Part shown: positions 17,619-26,605 of the stretch, in pieces | Layout of the letters: each line of letters opens with the position of its first letter | Numbering within the stretch: the stretch's first letter is position 1 | From: Arthrobacter sp. | Lineage (GTDB): Bacteria > Actinomycetota > Actinomycetes > Actinomycetales > Micrococcaceae | NCBI GenBank assembly: GCA_031277795.1 | Contig: JAITLQ010000011.1 | Span: 1 to 64,000 of the forward strand | Length of the DNA: 64,000 nt | Reading direction: 5' to 3' | The notes under the pieces: generated by a model | Told to the model about the DNA's origin: nothing | What the model saw: only the letters and a program-made list of their open reading frames with translations | The model's database searches: none | Program-made: the position numbers and the translations under genes

Positions 17619-18476
17619 TCAGCCGAGGAGGGAGCGCAGCACCGGCACCAGGCCGTCCTCGTCCACGCCGAGGGTGACCTCGTCTGCGGCGAGCTTGACC
17701 TCGTCCGGGGCCTGGCCCATGGCCACGCCGCGGTGGGCCCAGCCCAGCATCTCGATGTCGTTGCGGCCATCGCCGACCGCCACGGTGGTGGCGCGATCGA
17801 TGCCCAGCTGCGCGCGCAGCGCCTCGAGCCCGGAGGCCTTGGTGACCCCGCGGGCCGCGATGTCCAGCCAGGCCGTCCAGCCCACGGAGTACGTGACGCC
17901 GTGCAGGCCGATCGACTCCACGGCGCGGCCGAAGGCCTCGGCGGTATCGTCGGTGGAGAAGACCACGAGCCGCACCGCGTCGGCGATCATGAGCTCCTCG
18001 AAGGTCACGCCGCGGGCGTCGGCGCCGAAGCTCGCGTCCTGGAAGCGCTCGGTGGAGAGGAAGTCGCCGTTGACGGTCTCGACGGCGTACTTGGCCGCCG
18101 GGAGGACGTCCCGCAGGGCCGTGAGGGCGGGGGCCGGGTCGAAGCGGCGGCGGTCGATGACCTCGAAGCCGTCGGGGGAGTCCGGGGTGAGGCGCGCCGT
18201 CACGCCACCGTTCGCGCACACGATGTGGCCGGTGTCGATCCCCAGGGCGGCGGCGACGGGAAGCGCCGCGCCGAGCGAGCGGCCGGTCGAAATCACCACG
18301 TTGTGGCCGGCAGCCACGACGTCCCTCGCGGCCTCACGCACGGCGGGGGACATGCCCCCCATGTGATCGACGATGGTGCCGTCCACGTCCAGGCACACCA
18401 TGTACTGCGTGTTGTTGATGGTCTTGTCCTTGTTCTCGTACCGGTCATCGTTGCCGGTCTGCATCATGATGCTCAT
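17619..18476 (-). CDS. HAD-superfamily phosphatase (Cof type)
   Basis: About 285 aa. The catalytic motif I is CLDVDGTIVDH (nucleophile and acid/base Asp), followed by VVISTGRS (motif II), and VAVGDGRNDIEMLGWA (motif IV) near the C-terminus, with a Cof-type cap between. Such enzymes dephosphorylate sugar phosphates or cofactors such as FMN; the substrate is not predictable. I start it at MSIMMQTG, which has a G-rich ribosome site just ahead. It lies after serS but is separated from it by a strong palindrome. Confidence 0.85.
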   Translation of the reverse strand: MSIMMQTGNDDRYENKDKTINNTQYMVCLDVDGTIVDHMGGMSPAVREAARDVVAAGHNVVISTGRSLGAALPVAAALGIDTGHIVCANGGVTARLTPDSPDGFEVIDRRRFDPAPALTALRDVLPAAKYAVETVNGDFLSTERFQDASFGADARGVTFEELMIADAVRLVVFSTDDTAEAFGRAVESIGLHGVTYSVGWTAWLDIAARGVTKASGLEALRAQLGIDRATTVAVGDGRNDIEMLGWAHRGVAMGQAPDEVKLAADEVTLGVDEDGLVPVLRSLLG

Positions 18477-18578
18477 GCCCCCAGTGCACCACAAGCTCCC
18501 CACGCCCACCATGATCCGCGTCTCCCGGCGCGTGAACGCTGGGGCAACAATCGGCGTCGGCCGCGCCCTCATCAACCG

Positions 18579-18618
18579 CGCCGGGCCGGGACTTCCGTAC
18601 GGAAGTCCCGGCCCGGCG
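18579..18618 (-). terminator. Perfect 40-base palindrome after serS
   Basis: Two 20-base arms (18579-18598 and 18599-18618) are exact inverse complements with no spacer. It is 20 bases past the serS stop and ahead of the HAD gene on the same strand. By position it is the serS terminator; no T-run follows. Confidence 0.65.
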
Positions 18619-18638
18619 TCGTGCAGGAAAAGGGGCGA

Positions 18639-19928
18639 TCAGGCGATCGGCTCGAAGCGCTCCTGGCCGCCCAGGTACGGGCGCAGCGCCTCGGGGATGA
18701 TCACGGAGCCGTCGGCCTGCTGGTGCGTCTCGAGGATCGCGACGATCCAGCGCGTGGTGGCCAGCGTGCCGTTGAGCGTGGCGACCGGGCGCGTGCCGGA
18801 GGGCTTGCCTTCCGCGTCGAGGACGCGCTCACGGATGTTGAGGCGACGGGCCTGGAACGTGGTGCAGTTCGAGGTGGAGGTCAGCTCGCGGAACGCGTCC
18901 TGCGTGGGGACCCACGCCTCGCAGTCGAACTTGCGGGCCGCGGACATGCCGAGGTCGCCGGCGGCCGTGTCGATGACGCGGTAGGCCAGGCCAAGCGCCT
19001 GCAGCATCTGCTCCTCCCAGCCCAGCAGCTCCTGGTGGACGCGCGTGGCGTCCTCCTGCTTGGCGTAGACGAACATCTCCAGCTTGTTGAACTGGTGCAC
19101 GCGGATGATGCCGCGGGTGTCCTTGCCGGCCGAGCCGGCCTCGCGGCGGTAGCAGGAGGAGTAGCCGGCGAACTTCTCGGGGCCCTTCTCCAGGTCGATG
19201 ATCTCATCGGCGTGATAGCCGGCCAGGGCCACCTCGGAGGTGCCGACGAGGTAGAGATCGTCGCGCTCGAGGCGGTAGATCTCGGCGTCGTGGGCCACGT
19301 CGAAACCGGTGCCCTGCATGGTCTCGGGGCGCACCAGCGTGGGGGTGATGATCGGCGTGAAGCCGTTCTTCAGCGCCAGGTCCATGCCCATCTGGATGAG
19401 GGCCATCTCCAGGCGCGCGCCCACGCCCTTGAGGAAGTAGAAGCGGGAACCGGAGACCTTGGCGCCGCGCTCCATGTCGATCGCGCCCAGGAGCTCGCCG
19501 AGCTCCAGGTGGTCCTTGGGCGTAAAGCCCTCCGCCGCGAAATCGCGCGGGGTGCCCACGTGCTTGATGACAACGAAGTCGTCCTCGCCGCCGGCCGGGG
19601 CCTCGGCCTGGACCAGGTTCGGGAAGATGCGCACGAGCTCATCGCGCGTGGCCTTGGCCTCCGCCGCGGCGGCTTCGGTGGACTTCACCCGGGCGGCGAG
19701 TTCCTTCACCTGCGCCAGGAGGGCCTGCTTTTCCTCGCCCTTGGCGGCGGCGACCTGCTTGCCGAAGGCCTTCTGTTCGCTGCGCAGCTGCTCGAAGGAG
19801 GTCAGCGCCGCGCGGTAGGAGCGGTCCGCCTCCAGCACGGAGTCCACGAGAGACACCTCGGCTCCGCGGGCCTCCTGCGAGGCACGGTAGGCGTCTGGGT
19901 TCTCTGCAAGGTCCTTGAGGTCGATCAC
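18639..19928 (-). CDS. serS: Seryl-tRNA synthetase
   Basis: 429 aa class II synthetase. The N-terminal coiled-coil arm (residues about 25-105, rich in Glu/Lys/Ala) binds the long variable arm of tRNA-Ser. Motif 2 is [25 protein letters not shown] and motif 3 is [15 protein letters not shown]. The start is GTG at 19928; TAGGCT ends six bases ahead of it on the same strand, so the transcript may be leaderless. It is divergent from the lipid kinase gene. Confidence 0.97.
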   Translation of the reverse strand: MIDLKDLAENPDAYRASQEARGAEVSLVDSVLEADRSYRAALTSFEQLRSEQKAFGKQVAAAKGEEKQALLAQVKELAARVKSTEAAAAEAKATRDELVRIFPNLVQAEAPAGGEDDFVVIKHVGTPRDFAAEGFTPKDHLELGELLGAIDMERGAKVSGSRFYFLKGVGARLEMALIQMGMDLALKNGFTPIITPTLVRPETMQGTGFDVAHDAEIYRLERDDLYLVGTSEVALAGYHADEIIDLEKGPEKFAGYSSCYRREAGSAGKDTRGIIRVHQFNKLEMFVYAKQEDATRVHQELLGWEEQMLQALGLAYRVIDTAAGDLGMSAARKFDCEAWVPTQDAFRELTSTSNCTTFQARRLNIRERVLDAEGKPSGTRPVATLNGTLATTRWIVAILETHQQADGSVIIPEALRPYLGGQERFEPIA

Positions 19929-19934
19929 GCCCCA

Positions 19935-19940
19935 AGCCTA
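19935..19940 (-). promoter_or_regulatory. serS -10 box; possible leaderless start
   Basis: TAGGCT on the minus strand is six bases from the serS GTG, and no Shine-Dalgarno is evident. The -35 region is poor. Confidence 0.4.
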
Positions 19941-20009
19941 ACGGGTGTCACTACGATGTAGCCGATCAGTGAGAGCAGACCCATAGCAGCGAGGGGACAG
20001 GGGAGCCGC

Positions 20010-21050
20010 ATGCCGAGTTCGAGCGTGGTGGCCGTGGTGATCAACCCGGTCAAGACCGAGTCGGCGCGGGCGCGCGAGCTACTGCGCGCCGCCTGCGCCG
20101 AGGCCGGCCGCGCCGAACCCCTCTTCTTCGAGACCTCGCAGGAGGACGCCGGGCACGCCATGGCGCGCGAGGCCCTGGACCGGGGCGCCGGCATCGTCAT
20201 CGCGTGCGGCGGGGACGGAACCGTGCGCGCCGTGGCCGAGGAGCTGATCGGCGCCGAGGGTGTGGAGCTCTCCATCCTGCCGCTCGGCACGGGCAACCTG
20301 CTGGCCCGCAACCTGGGCATCGACGTGGATGACCTCGAGGCGGCCGCCGCCGTGGCCGTGGGTCGGCAGACCGATCCCGTGGACGCCCTGCGCATCACGC
20401 TGCTGCGCCCCGATCGCAGCAGCGAGAACACCATCAGCGTGGTGGCCTCCGGGGTGGGCCTCGACGCCGAGGTCATGAACCAGACCAAGGAGGGGCTCAA
20501 GAAGGTGGTGGGCCCCGCGGCGTACGCGGCCACGGGGGTGACGAAGATGCTTGGCCTGCGCCGGCATCCGGTGCGCATCAGCGTCGACGACGGCGCGTGG
20601 GAGACCGAGCGCGCCAGGACCGTCCTGCTCGTCAACGCCGGGTACATCCAGGGCGGCTTGCAGTACGTGCCCGGCTCGCGGCACGACGACGGCGTGCAAG
20701 ACGCCGTGGTGATGTCGCCCCGCAGCCTGGCCGGGTGGGGCGTCGTGGCCGCCAAGATGCTGCTGCGGTTGCAGCAGGACGTGCCCGTCATTAGCTACCG
20801 CTCCGGGGCCCGCCTGGCCGTGCGCACCTTCTACCCCGTGCAGGCGCAGGTGGACGGGGACCCGGTGGGTGAGGTCACCGAGCTGGAGAGCCAGATCCTG
20901 CCGCACGCCCTGCGCGTGCACGTGCCGCGCGAGGAGGACCGCCTCCAGCCCGGCGGCCCGCTGGCCAAGATCCTGCCGGCGTCGGTGCGCCCGCGGCGGC
21001 TGTGGCCGCGGGTCAAGGAGCGCGCGGCGTCGCTCCTCCCCTGGCGCTGA
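20010..21050 (+). CDS. Diacylglycerol kinase family lipid kinase
   Basis: 346 aa, DAGK catalytic domain. Seen: VVINPVKT near the start, ACGGDGTVRAVAEEL (the GGDGT nucleotide site, about residues 70-75), LPLGTGNLLARNLGI, GVGLDAEVM, and the C-terminal VDGDPVGE strand. The family phosphorylates diacylglycerol or related lipids at the membrane face, feeding phospholipid turnover. The ATG has GGGGAG upstream. It is alone on the plus strand, divergent from serS and convergent with pheA. Confidence 0.9.
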   Translation: MPSSSVVAVVINPVKTESARARELLRAACAEAGRAEPLFFETSQEDAGHAMAREALDRGAGIVIACGGDGTVRAVAEELIGAEGVELSILPLGTGNLLARNLGIDVDDLEAAAAVAVGRQTDPVDALRITLLRPDRSSENTISVVASGVGLDAEVMNQTKEGLKKVVGPAAYAATGVTKMLGLRRHPVRISVDDGAWETERARTVLLVNAGYIQGGLQYVPGSRHDDGVQDAVVMSPRSLAGWGVVAAKMLLRLQQDVPVISYRSGARLAVRTFYPVQAQVDGDPVGEVTELESQILPHALRVHVPREEDRLQPGGPLAKILPASVRPRRLWPRVKERAASLLPWR

Positions 21051-21164
21051 TTCGGGCCGCGGTTGCGGACCCCGGTGCGGAGCCCGAGTACAAACAGATC
21101 CCCCCACCACCAGCAGAACCCTTCCCCCCACCACCACCTTCAGAAGGCCTTCCCCACCACCTGC

Positions 21165-21226
21165 GGAATCGGAGTGGGTTCGGTACGCTTTTTGGCTAGA
21201 AAACGTACCGAACCCACTCCGATTTC
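21165..21226. repeat. Long palindromic repeat, copy 1
   Basis: Perfect 21-base arms (21167-21187 with 21204-21224), extended by two more pairs, surround a 16-base T-rich/A-rich loop that can itself pair partly. The unit matches the one at 31231-31298. The single difference inside the arms is a C-G pair here against a T-A pair there, so the stem has been kept while the sequence changed. It lies in the convergent gap between the lipid kinase and pheA, where it could act as a two-way terminator. The flanks (21051-21164 and 21227-21302) hold only low-complexity C-rich and G-rich sequence. Confidence 0.8.
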
Positions 21227-21302
21227 TGGGGGAGAGCGCCGTGCGGGGGGAGAGCGCGTCTTCCGGTGGGGGCGGGCCTTCCGGGGGAAGGGGCGCCCTC
21301 CC

Positions 21303-21343
21303 GGTGCACGACGGCGGGTGGCGACCACCCGGCGTCGGGCACC
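21303..21343 (-). terminator. GC-rich hairpin after pheA (CCACCCG family)
   Basis: A 19-base stem with two mismatches (21303-21321 with 21325-21343) and a three-base loop, 20 bases past the pheA stop. Its core, CCACCCGGCGTCGGGC, recurs at other intergenic sites, with the clearest second hairpin at 51288-51349. Confidence 0.6.
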
Positions 21344-21362
21344 TTGGGCTGGGCGTGCGGCC

Positions 21363-22298
21363 TCAGCCCTCCGTGCGGCCCACGCGGCGCAGCCGCGCGA
21401 TCCAATCGCTCGCCGCCGCATAGGCCTGCGCGCTCGCGTGCGCAGGAACCGGCGAGACGAGCGGCGTGGCCGAGGGGTAGGAACCCAGGAAGCGCACATC
21501 GGCCGACATGCGGTGGGCGCCGGCCAGCGCATCGGCCACGCGCGGCTCGGCGAGGTGCCCCTCCAGGTCAACGGAGAAGAAGTACTGACCCAAGCCGCCG
21601 CCCGTGGGGCGGGACTCGATGCGGGTCAGGTTCACGCCGCGGGTGGCGAACTGATCCAGCAGCTCGCGCAGGCCGCCCGGGTGATCATCGGTCAGCGTGA
21701 CGACGGCCGTGGTCTTGTCCGAGCCGGTCGGCTCCGGGATGGCGCCGGGGCGCGTCACCAGGATGAAGCGCGTGATGGCGCCGGCGTTGTCCTCGACGCC
21801 CTCGGCCAGGAGGGTCAGGCCCGCCTGCGTGGCCACGAGCGGGGAGCACAGGGCGGCGTCGTACGGGCACTCCGGCTCCAGCAGACCCATGGCGCCGGCC
21901 GCCGTGGAGGAGGCGGGCAGGAAGCGCACGCCGGGGATGTGCTTCTCGGCCCAGCCGCGGCACTGCGCCCACGCGTGGCCGTGCGTGGAGATGACCTTGA
22001 TGTCCTCGAGCCGCTCGACGCCGGGGCGCACCGCGAGCTGGAAGGTCACCGGGACGAGGACCTCGGCCACGATCTGCAGGGCGTCGCCGTGGGCCACGGC
22101 GTCGAGGGTCGCCGAAACGCCACCCTCCACCGAGTTCTCGATGGGCACCATCGCCGCGTCGACCTCGCCGGCGCGGACCGCGGCGAGCGCCGTGTCGACG
22201 CTGACGGCGGGGACGCGCACGGCGTCCGCCGCGCCGTCGACGGTGAGGAGGGCCTGCTCGCAGAAGGTTCCGCTGGGCCCCAGGTAGGAATAGCTCAC
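21363..22298 (-). CDS. pheA: Prephenate dehydratase with ACT domain
   Basis: 311 aa. It converts prephenate to phenylpyruvate in phenylalanine synthesis. The periplasmic-binding-like catalytic part shows YLGPSGTFCEQAL, VPIENSVEGGVSATLD, STHGHAWAQC and the essential TRF in NAGAITRFILV. The ACT regulatory domain (about residues 190-270: DDHPGGLRELLDQFA, NLTRIESRP) gives feedback control by phenylalanine. The GTG start overlaps the stop of the rhodanese gene as GTGA (22295-22298), so the two are coupled. Confidence 0.94.
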   Translation of the reverse strand: MSYSYLGPSGTFCEQALLTVDGAADAVRVPAVSVDTALAAVRAGEVDAAMVPIENSVEGGVSATLDAVAHGDALQIVAEVLVPVTFQLAVRPGVERLEDIKVISTHGHAWAQCRGWAEKHIPGVRFLPASSTAAGAMGLLEPECPYDAALCSPLVATQAGLTLLAEGVEDNAGAITRFILVTRPGAIPEPTGSDKTTAVVTLTDDHPGGLRELLDQFATRGVNLTRIESRPTGGGLGQYFFSVDLEGHLAEPRVADALAGAHRMSADVRFLGSYPSATPLVSPVPAHASAQAYAAASDWIARLRRVGRTEG

Positions 22299-22621
22299 TT
22301 GATCACCGGGGCCTGGCCGTTCTCGGAGACGATCTCCTTGCCGGCGTCGATCCACGCGCCGGAGCCGCCGGCCACGTTGATCGCGGTGAAGCCCTGCGCG
22401 TTGAGCCAGAGCACGGCCTGGGCGCTGCGGCCACCGGTGCGGCAGATGACGTAGACGTCCTCGTCCGCATCGAGCTCGGTGTACTGCATCGGCAGCTCGC
22501 CCAGCGGGATGTGGCGCGCGCCGGGGACGTGGCCGGCCTCGAACTCGTAGTCCTCGCGGACGTCCAGGACAAAGGCGCCCTCGGGAACCTCGTTGACGCT
22601 GACCTGCTCGACGTTGCTCAT
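22295..22621 (-). CDS. Rhodanese-like sulfurtransferase domain protein
   Basis: 108 aa single rhodanese domain. The active-site loop is CRTGGRSAQAV, with the Cys that would carry a persulfide, and the fold segments FVLDVREDYEFEAGHVPGA and NVAGGSGAWIDAG are standard. The start MSNVEQVSV has GGAGAAGGG upstream. It is translationally coupled to pheA; I see no metabolic reason for that. Confidence 0.9.
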   Translation of the reverse strand: MSNVEQVSVNEVPEGAFVLDVREDYEFEAGHVPGARHIPLGELPMQYTELDADEDVYVICRTGGRSAQAVLWLNAQGFTAINVAGGSGAWIDAGKEIVSENGQAPVIK

Positions 22622-22788
22622 GGCGCTGCCCTTCTCCAAGACGTTCGTGCCGCGGGTCCGCCCCTCGGCGCATCCAGCCTAATCCGTTGCGACGGCCGGG
22701 GCGGTGCTCGTTGCGGACGGAGCGGCCAGGACCCCTCCCCACGCGGAACCCGCGCGGGTTTTCCTGGAAGCTCCGGCGCGGGTGGATC

Positions 22789-24270
22789 ATGGACAGCATG
22801 AGCGCACCCCTGGCACCCACCCCCGGACCGGCCCGCAGCGTGGACGGCGGCCTGCCCCGCGCCGTCGAGCTGCGCGAGGCGCTCCTGGACGGCTCCCTCA
22901 CCGCCGCGGCCCTCCTGCGCCGCTGCTTCGAGCGCATCGATGCGCTCAACGGCGAGCTCGGCTCCTTCGTGGCGTTCGACCGGGAGGGCGCCAAGCGCCA
23001 GGCGGAAGCGGCCGACGCCGCTTTGCTCGCCCACCGCGAGCACGGCACCCCCGTGCCCCCGCTGACCGGCCTCCCCACGGCCTTCAAGGACCTCGTCGAC
23101 GTGGCCGGGCTGCCGACCACGTTCGGCACGGCCGCCTACCAGGCCGCCCCGGCCGCCGCCGACGCCCCGCTCGCGGCCCGCGTCCGCGCGGCCGGCGCCG
23201 TGCTGGTGGGCAAGACGGCCGTTCCGGAGTTTGGCCTCTCCTCGCACTCCGAGAACCTCATCCATCCGCCGGCCCGCAACCCGCTCGATCCCGCCACGTC
23301 CCCCGGCGGTTCCTCGGGCGGCGCCGCCGCGGCCGTGGCGGCCGGCATGCTCCCCCTCGCCCCTGGCAACGACGGCGGCGGCTCGGTCCGCATCCCCGCG
23401 GCGGCGTGCGGTCTGGTTGGCCTCAAGCCGGGGCTCGGCACCGTCCCCGAGGACGTCGCCGGCATGGACGGCACCCCCGTCTACGTTGACCGCTGGGGCG
23501 CGCAGCGCCTGGGCGTCTCCGGACCCATCGCCCGCGACGCCGAGGACGCCGCCCTCCTCTGGGACGGCATGCGCTTCGATGCCGAGCGCCCCGGTGCCAC
23601 CGATGCCCTCGACGCCGTCCGCGAGGCCCTCGCGCAGGGCGACGCCTTCGCCGGCCTGCGCGTGGGCTTTACGACCCGCAGCGCGTTCGACAACAACCTG
23701 CACCCCGTCCTCTCCCCCGAGGCGCTGGCGGCGTTCCAGCGCGGCCGTTCCCTCATCGAGGGCCTCGGAGCCCGGACGGAGGAAGCGGAGTGGATCCTCC
23801 CCGAGGACATCGCCGCGACCTTCCGCAAGGTGTGGACGGCTGGCCTGGCCGAGGGAAGCATGAGCGAGGAGCAGCTGGGCCGCCTGGGCGCCCTGGCCCG
23901 CGACTTCCGCGAGGAGGCGCTGGCCCGCCCCGCTGAAGTGCAGCGCGCCGCCGGCGCCAGGATGCAGGAGATCGGCCAGATTCTGCGCGACGGCTGGGGA
24001 CGGTACGACGTCGTCCTCACCCCGGCGCTCGCCCAGACCCCGCGCCCCATCGGTTGGTACACCTCGCGCGATCCGCAGGAGGACTACGACCTGCAATGCC
24101 TCTACACGCCCTTCACCTCCATGGTGAACGTGGCCGGCCTGCCCGCCGTGGTGGTCCCCGTCTTCTGGACCTCCGACGGCTTCTCCATGGGGGTCCAGCT
24201 CATCGGCCGCGCCGGCTCCGAGGTGCAACTGCTCCAGCTCGCCGCGCTCCTGCAGCGCGCCGCCGGCTGA
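22789..24270 (+). CDS. Amidase signature family enzyme
   Basis: About 493 aa. The Ser-cisSer-Lys catalytic set is visible: Lys in PTAFKDLVDVAG, the middle Ser in SPGGSSGGAAAAVAAG, and the nucleophile Ser in GNDGGGSVRIPAAACG (most relatives have GSDTGGS; here Asn-Asp-Gly-Gly-Gly-Ser). The C-terminus has VNVAGLPAVVVPVFW. It probably hydrolyses a small amide. As a lone gene far from gatB it is unlikely to be GatA. Start ATG 22789, with another at 22798. Confidence 0.88.
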   Translation: MDSMSAPLAPTPGPARSVDGGLPRAVELREALLDGSLTAAALLRRCFERIDALNGELGSFVAFDREGAKRQAEAADAALLAHREHGTPVPPLTGLPTAFKDLVDVAGLPTTFGTAAYQAAPAAADAPLAARVRAAGAVLVGKTAVPEFGLSSHSENLIHPPARNPLDPATSPGGSSGGAAAAVAAGMLPLAPGNDGGGSVRIPAAACGLVGLKPGLGTVPEDVAGMDGTPVYVDRWGAQRLGVSGPIARDAEDAALLWDGMRFDAERPGATDALDAVREALAQGDAFAGLRVGFTTRSAFDNNLHPVLSPEALAAFQRGRSLIEGLGARTEEAEWILPEDIAATFRKVWTAGLAEGSMSEEQLGRLGALARDFREEALARPAEVQRAAGARMQEIGQILRDGWGRYDVVLTPALAQTPRPIGWYTSRDPQEDYDLQCLYTPFTSMVNVAGLPAVVVPVFWTSDGFSMGVQLIGRAGSEVQLLQLAALLQRAAG

Positions 24271-24285
24271 GTACCTAGAGCACGA

Positions 24286-24321
24286 CGACGGCCCGTCACC
24301 TTGGCGGGTGACGGGCCGTCG
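24286..24321. terminator. Bidirectional terminator hairpin
   Basis: A perfect 15-base stem (24286-24300 with 24307-24321) with a six-base loop, lying between the convergent amidase and FMN reductase genes. It is preceded by CTAGAGCACGACG, as is the hairpin at 17552. Confidence 0.7.
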
Positions 24322-24331
24322 ATCGTGGGGC

Positions 24332-24895
24332 TCAGGCGGGGACCGCGGCGCCCTCGTGGGCCGCGACGAGCGCGCCGATGACGGCGGCGGCGCCGGCCAC
24401 CACGTCCTCGTCGTCGCGCGGGTGCAGCTCGGCGTAGCGCTTCACGGAGCCGGGCACCGCGAGGAAGACCTCATCCAGCACCGACGCCCCGGCGATGCCG
24501 AGCGCGCGGCGGGCCACCTCCTGGGCCCACACGCCGCCGTACTGGCCCAGCGCGGTGCCCACCACGGCGGAGGGAACGCCCTTGACGGCGCCGGCGCCAA
24601 ACGGGCGCGAGATCCAGTCGATCGCGTTGGCCAGCACCGCCGGGACGGAGCCGTTGTACTCGGGCGTGACGAGCAGCAGGGTGTCGGCCGCGGCCACCGC
24701 CTCGCGCAGCTCACGCACCGACGCGGGGGCGCCGGCCGCCTCGAGGTCGTCGCTGTAGAAGGGCAGATCACCGAGGCCCTCGAACAGGGTCAGCTCGGCC
24801 CCCTCCGGGGCGTGCTGCACCAGCGCATCGGCCAGCGCGCGGTTGGTGGAGGCGGCGCGCAGCGAGCCAACCAAGACAAGAACGGACGTGGTCAC
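24332..24895 (-). CDS. NAD(P)H-dependent FMN reductase family protein
   Basis: About 187 aa flavodoxin-like fold. Seen: VLVLVGSLRAASTNRALADAL (phosphate-binding loop), LLLVTPEYNGSVPAVLANAIDW (the family's PEYN motif) and AVVGTALGQYGGVWAQE. It resembles azoreductase/chromate-reductase-like enzymes that pass electrons from NAD(P)H to FMN or quinones. The GTG at 24895 is chosen because AGGAG lies eight bases ahead. Confidence 0.88.
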   Translation of the reverse strand: MTTSVLVLVGSLRAASTNRALADALVQHAPEGAELTLFEGLGDLPFYSDDLEAAGAPASVRELREAVAAADTLLLVTPEYNGSVPAVLANAIDWISRPFGAGAVKGVPSAVVGTALGQYGGVWAQEVARRALGIAGASVLDEVFLAVPGSVKRYAELHPRDDEDVVAGAAAVIGALVAAHEGAAVPA

Positions 24896-25099
24896 TTCGG
24901 TACTCCTGAGAAAGATCCTGGGCCGCGGGGGCGGCCCCTCTCCCACGGTGCCACGCGCGCCAGGCGACCCGCACGCTCACGCGTCACACGTCGTCGTGCA
25001 CCGCAACGTGGCGTCGCCGCCTGGGCTCCCACGCGCGACCCGACGGCGGGTGGCCGGCCCGGGCGGTCGGCGCGCGCCGAGCGCTCGGGGCCGCCGCGC

Positions 25100-26539
25100 C
25101 TAGAGGACGCGCTTCAGGAGCGCCGACTTGGCCGACCCGAAGGGCGGGTAAACCATCTTCAGGGTGTCCAGCCGGGTCCCCTTGCTGAGGGTGGGGCGCT
25201 GCTGGCTGAACGTGTCGAAGCCGGCCTTGCCGTGGTAGGCACCGATGCCGGAGGCACCCACGCCGCCGAAGGGCAGCTCGGGCACGGCGAGGTGGATATT
25301 GGTGGCGTTGACGCCCACGGCGCCGGCGCGCACGCCCTCCTCGAAGGCGCGCGTGACGCCGGATCGCTCGGTGAAGACGTAGGCGGCCAGCGGATCGGGG
25401 CGGTCCCCGATGAAGCGCAAGGCGTCGTCGAAGCTCGGCACCGAGAGGATCGGCAGGATGGGGCCGAAGATCTCCTCCTGCATGACGGGGGAATCGGCGT
25501 TGACCCCCGTGATGATGGTGGGTGCCACGTAGCGGTCGTCCTCGTCCACCTGGCCGCCGGTGAGGACCTTCCCCTCCTCCAGGAGCCCGGCGAGGCGCTG
25601 GACGTGGTTGACGTTGATGATGCGGCCAAAGTCCTTGGATTCCTGCGGATTGGCGCCGTAGAACTCCTTGATGACCTTGCCGAGGGCCTTGGCCAGGCGC
25701 GGCCCGGTCTCCCCCACGGCCAGGACGTAGTCGGGGGCCACGCAGGTCTGGCCGGCGTTCATGAACTTGCCGTAGGCCAGGCGCCGGGCGATGGCCTGGA
25801 TGTCTCCGTCGTTGACGACCACGGGGCACTTGCCGCCCAGCTCGAGCGTCACCGGCGTGAGCTGACGCGCCGCCGCCTCGTAGACGATGCGCCCCACCCT
25901 CTCGCCGCCCGTGTAGAAGATGTGATCGAACTTCTCCTGCAGCAGCGCGGTGGTGGCCTCGGGGCCGCCCGTCACGACGCCCACGGCGCGGTGGTCGAGG
26001 AACTGCGGAATGATGCGCTCCAGCAGCGCCGAGGTGGCCGGAGCCAGCTCGCTCGGCTTGAGCACCACGGTGTTTCCGGCCGCGATCGCCTCCACGAGCG
26101 GGGCGAGCGTGAGGTTGATGGGGTAGTTCCACGGCGCGATGATGAGCACCATGCCCAGCGGCCTGGCCGTCACCGTGGTCGTCACCGGCGCCAGGACAAA
26201 CGGGCTGGGGACGGAGCGCGTGCGCATCCAGTCCTCGAGGTGGCGCTTGGCGTGATCCAGACCCAGCTGCACGATCTGCAGCTCGGTGGCCTGGGACTCC
26301 ACGGGGTTCTTGCCGAGGTCGGCGGCGAGCGCCTCGAAGATCTCCTCGCGGTGCACGCGCAGCATGCGGTCGAAGGCCTCGAGCTGGGCCAGTCGGAAGC
26401 GTTTGGAGTGGGCCACGCGGCTGCGCGCGCCCTCCCGCAGGTGGCGGGCGGTCTCCGCCGGGGTGCGCAGGGCGGCCGCGCCCGGGTCGACGCGGACGCG
26501 GTCGGTGGGGACGGCGGGGGATGCCTGGCTCGCGCTCAT
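25100..26539 (-). CDS. Aldehyde dehydrogenase (class 3 type)
   Basis: 479 aa NAD(P)-dependent dehydrogenase. Seen: IIAPWNYPINLTLAPLVEAI, AGNTVVLKPSELAP, LELGGKCPVVV (the general-base Glu) and GQTCVAPDYVL (the nucleophile Cys). The short C-terminal end, KTL-less but with QQRPTLSKGTRLDTLKM, fits the class 3 / fatty-aldehyde or benzaldehyde type. It is a single gene without an operon partner; a broad detoxifying or catabolic role is likely. The downstream gap (24896-25099) includes one CCACCCGCCGTCGGG element (25039-25053). Confidence 0.92.
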   Translation of the reverse strand: MSASQASPAVPTDRVRVDPGAAALRTPAETARHLREGARSRVAHSKRFRLAQLEAFDRMLRVHREEIFEALAADLGKNPVESQATELQIVQLGLDHAKRHLEDWMRTRSVPSPFVLAPVTTTVTARPLGMVLIIAPWNYPINLTLAPLVEAIAAGNTVVLKPSELAPATSALLERIIPQFLDHRAVGVVTGGPEATTALLQEKFDHIFYTGGERVGRIVYEAAARQLTPVTLELGGKCPVVVNDGDIQAIARRLAYGKFMNAGQTCVAPDYVLAVGETGPRLAKALGKVIKEFYGANPQESKDFGRIINVNHVQRLAGLLEEGKVLTGGQVDEDDRYVAPTIITGVNADSPVMQEEIFGPILPILSVPSFDDALRFIGDRPDPLAAYVFTERSGVTRAFEEGVRAGAVGVNATNIHLAVPELPFGGVGASGIGAYHGKAGFDTFSQQRPTLSKGTRLDTLKMVYPPFGSAKSALLKRVL

Positions 26540-26605
26540 GCCGCGACACTATCCCCCTCCGCGCAAAGAATCCTCCAAGAAACGCTCCGCGCCCGGCCCC
26601 GCGCC

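Noticed and set aside
16647-19961. Very long open frame on the plus strand (over 1,100 codons)
   Set aside because: It lies antisense to the universal stress, HAD and serS genes, all with strong family motifs. Its translation is rich in Arg/Gly/His/Ala without domains, which is the usual GC-rich shadow.
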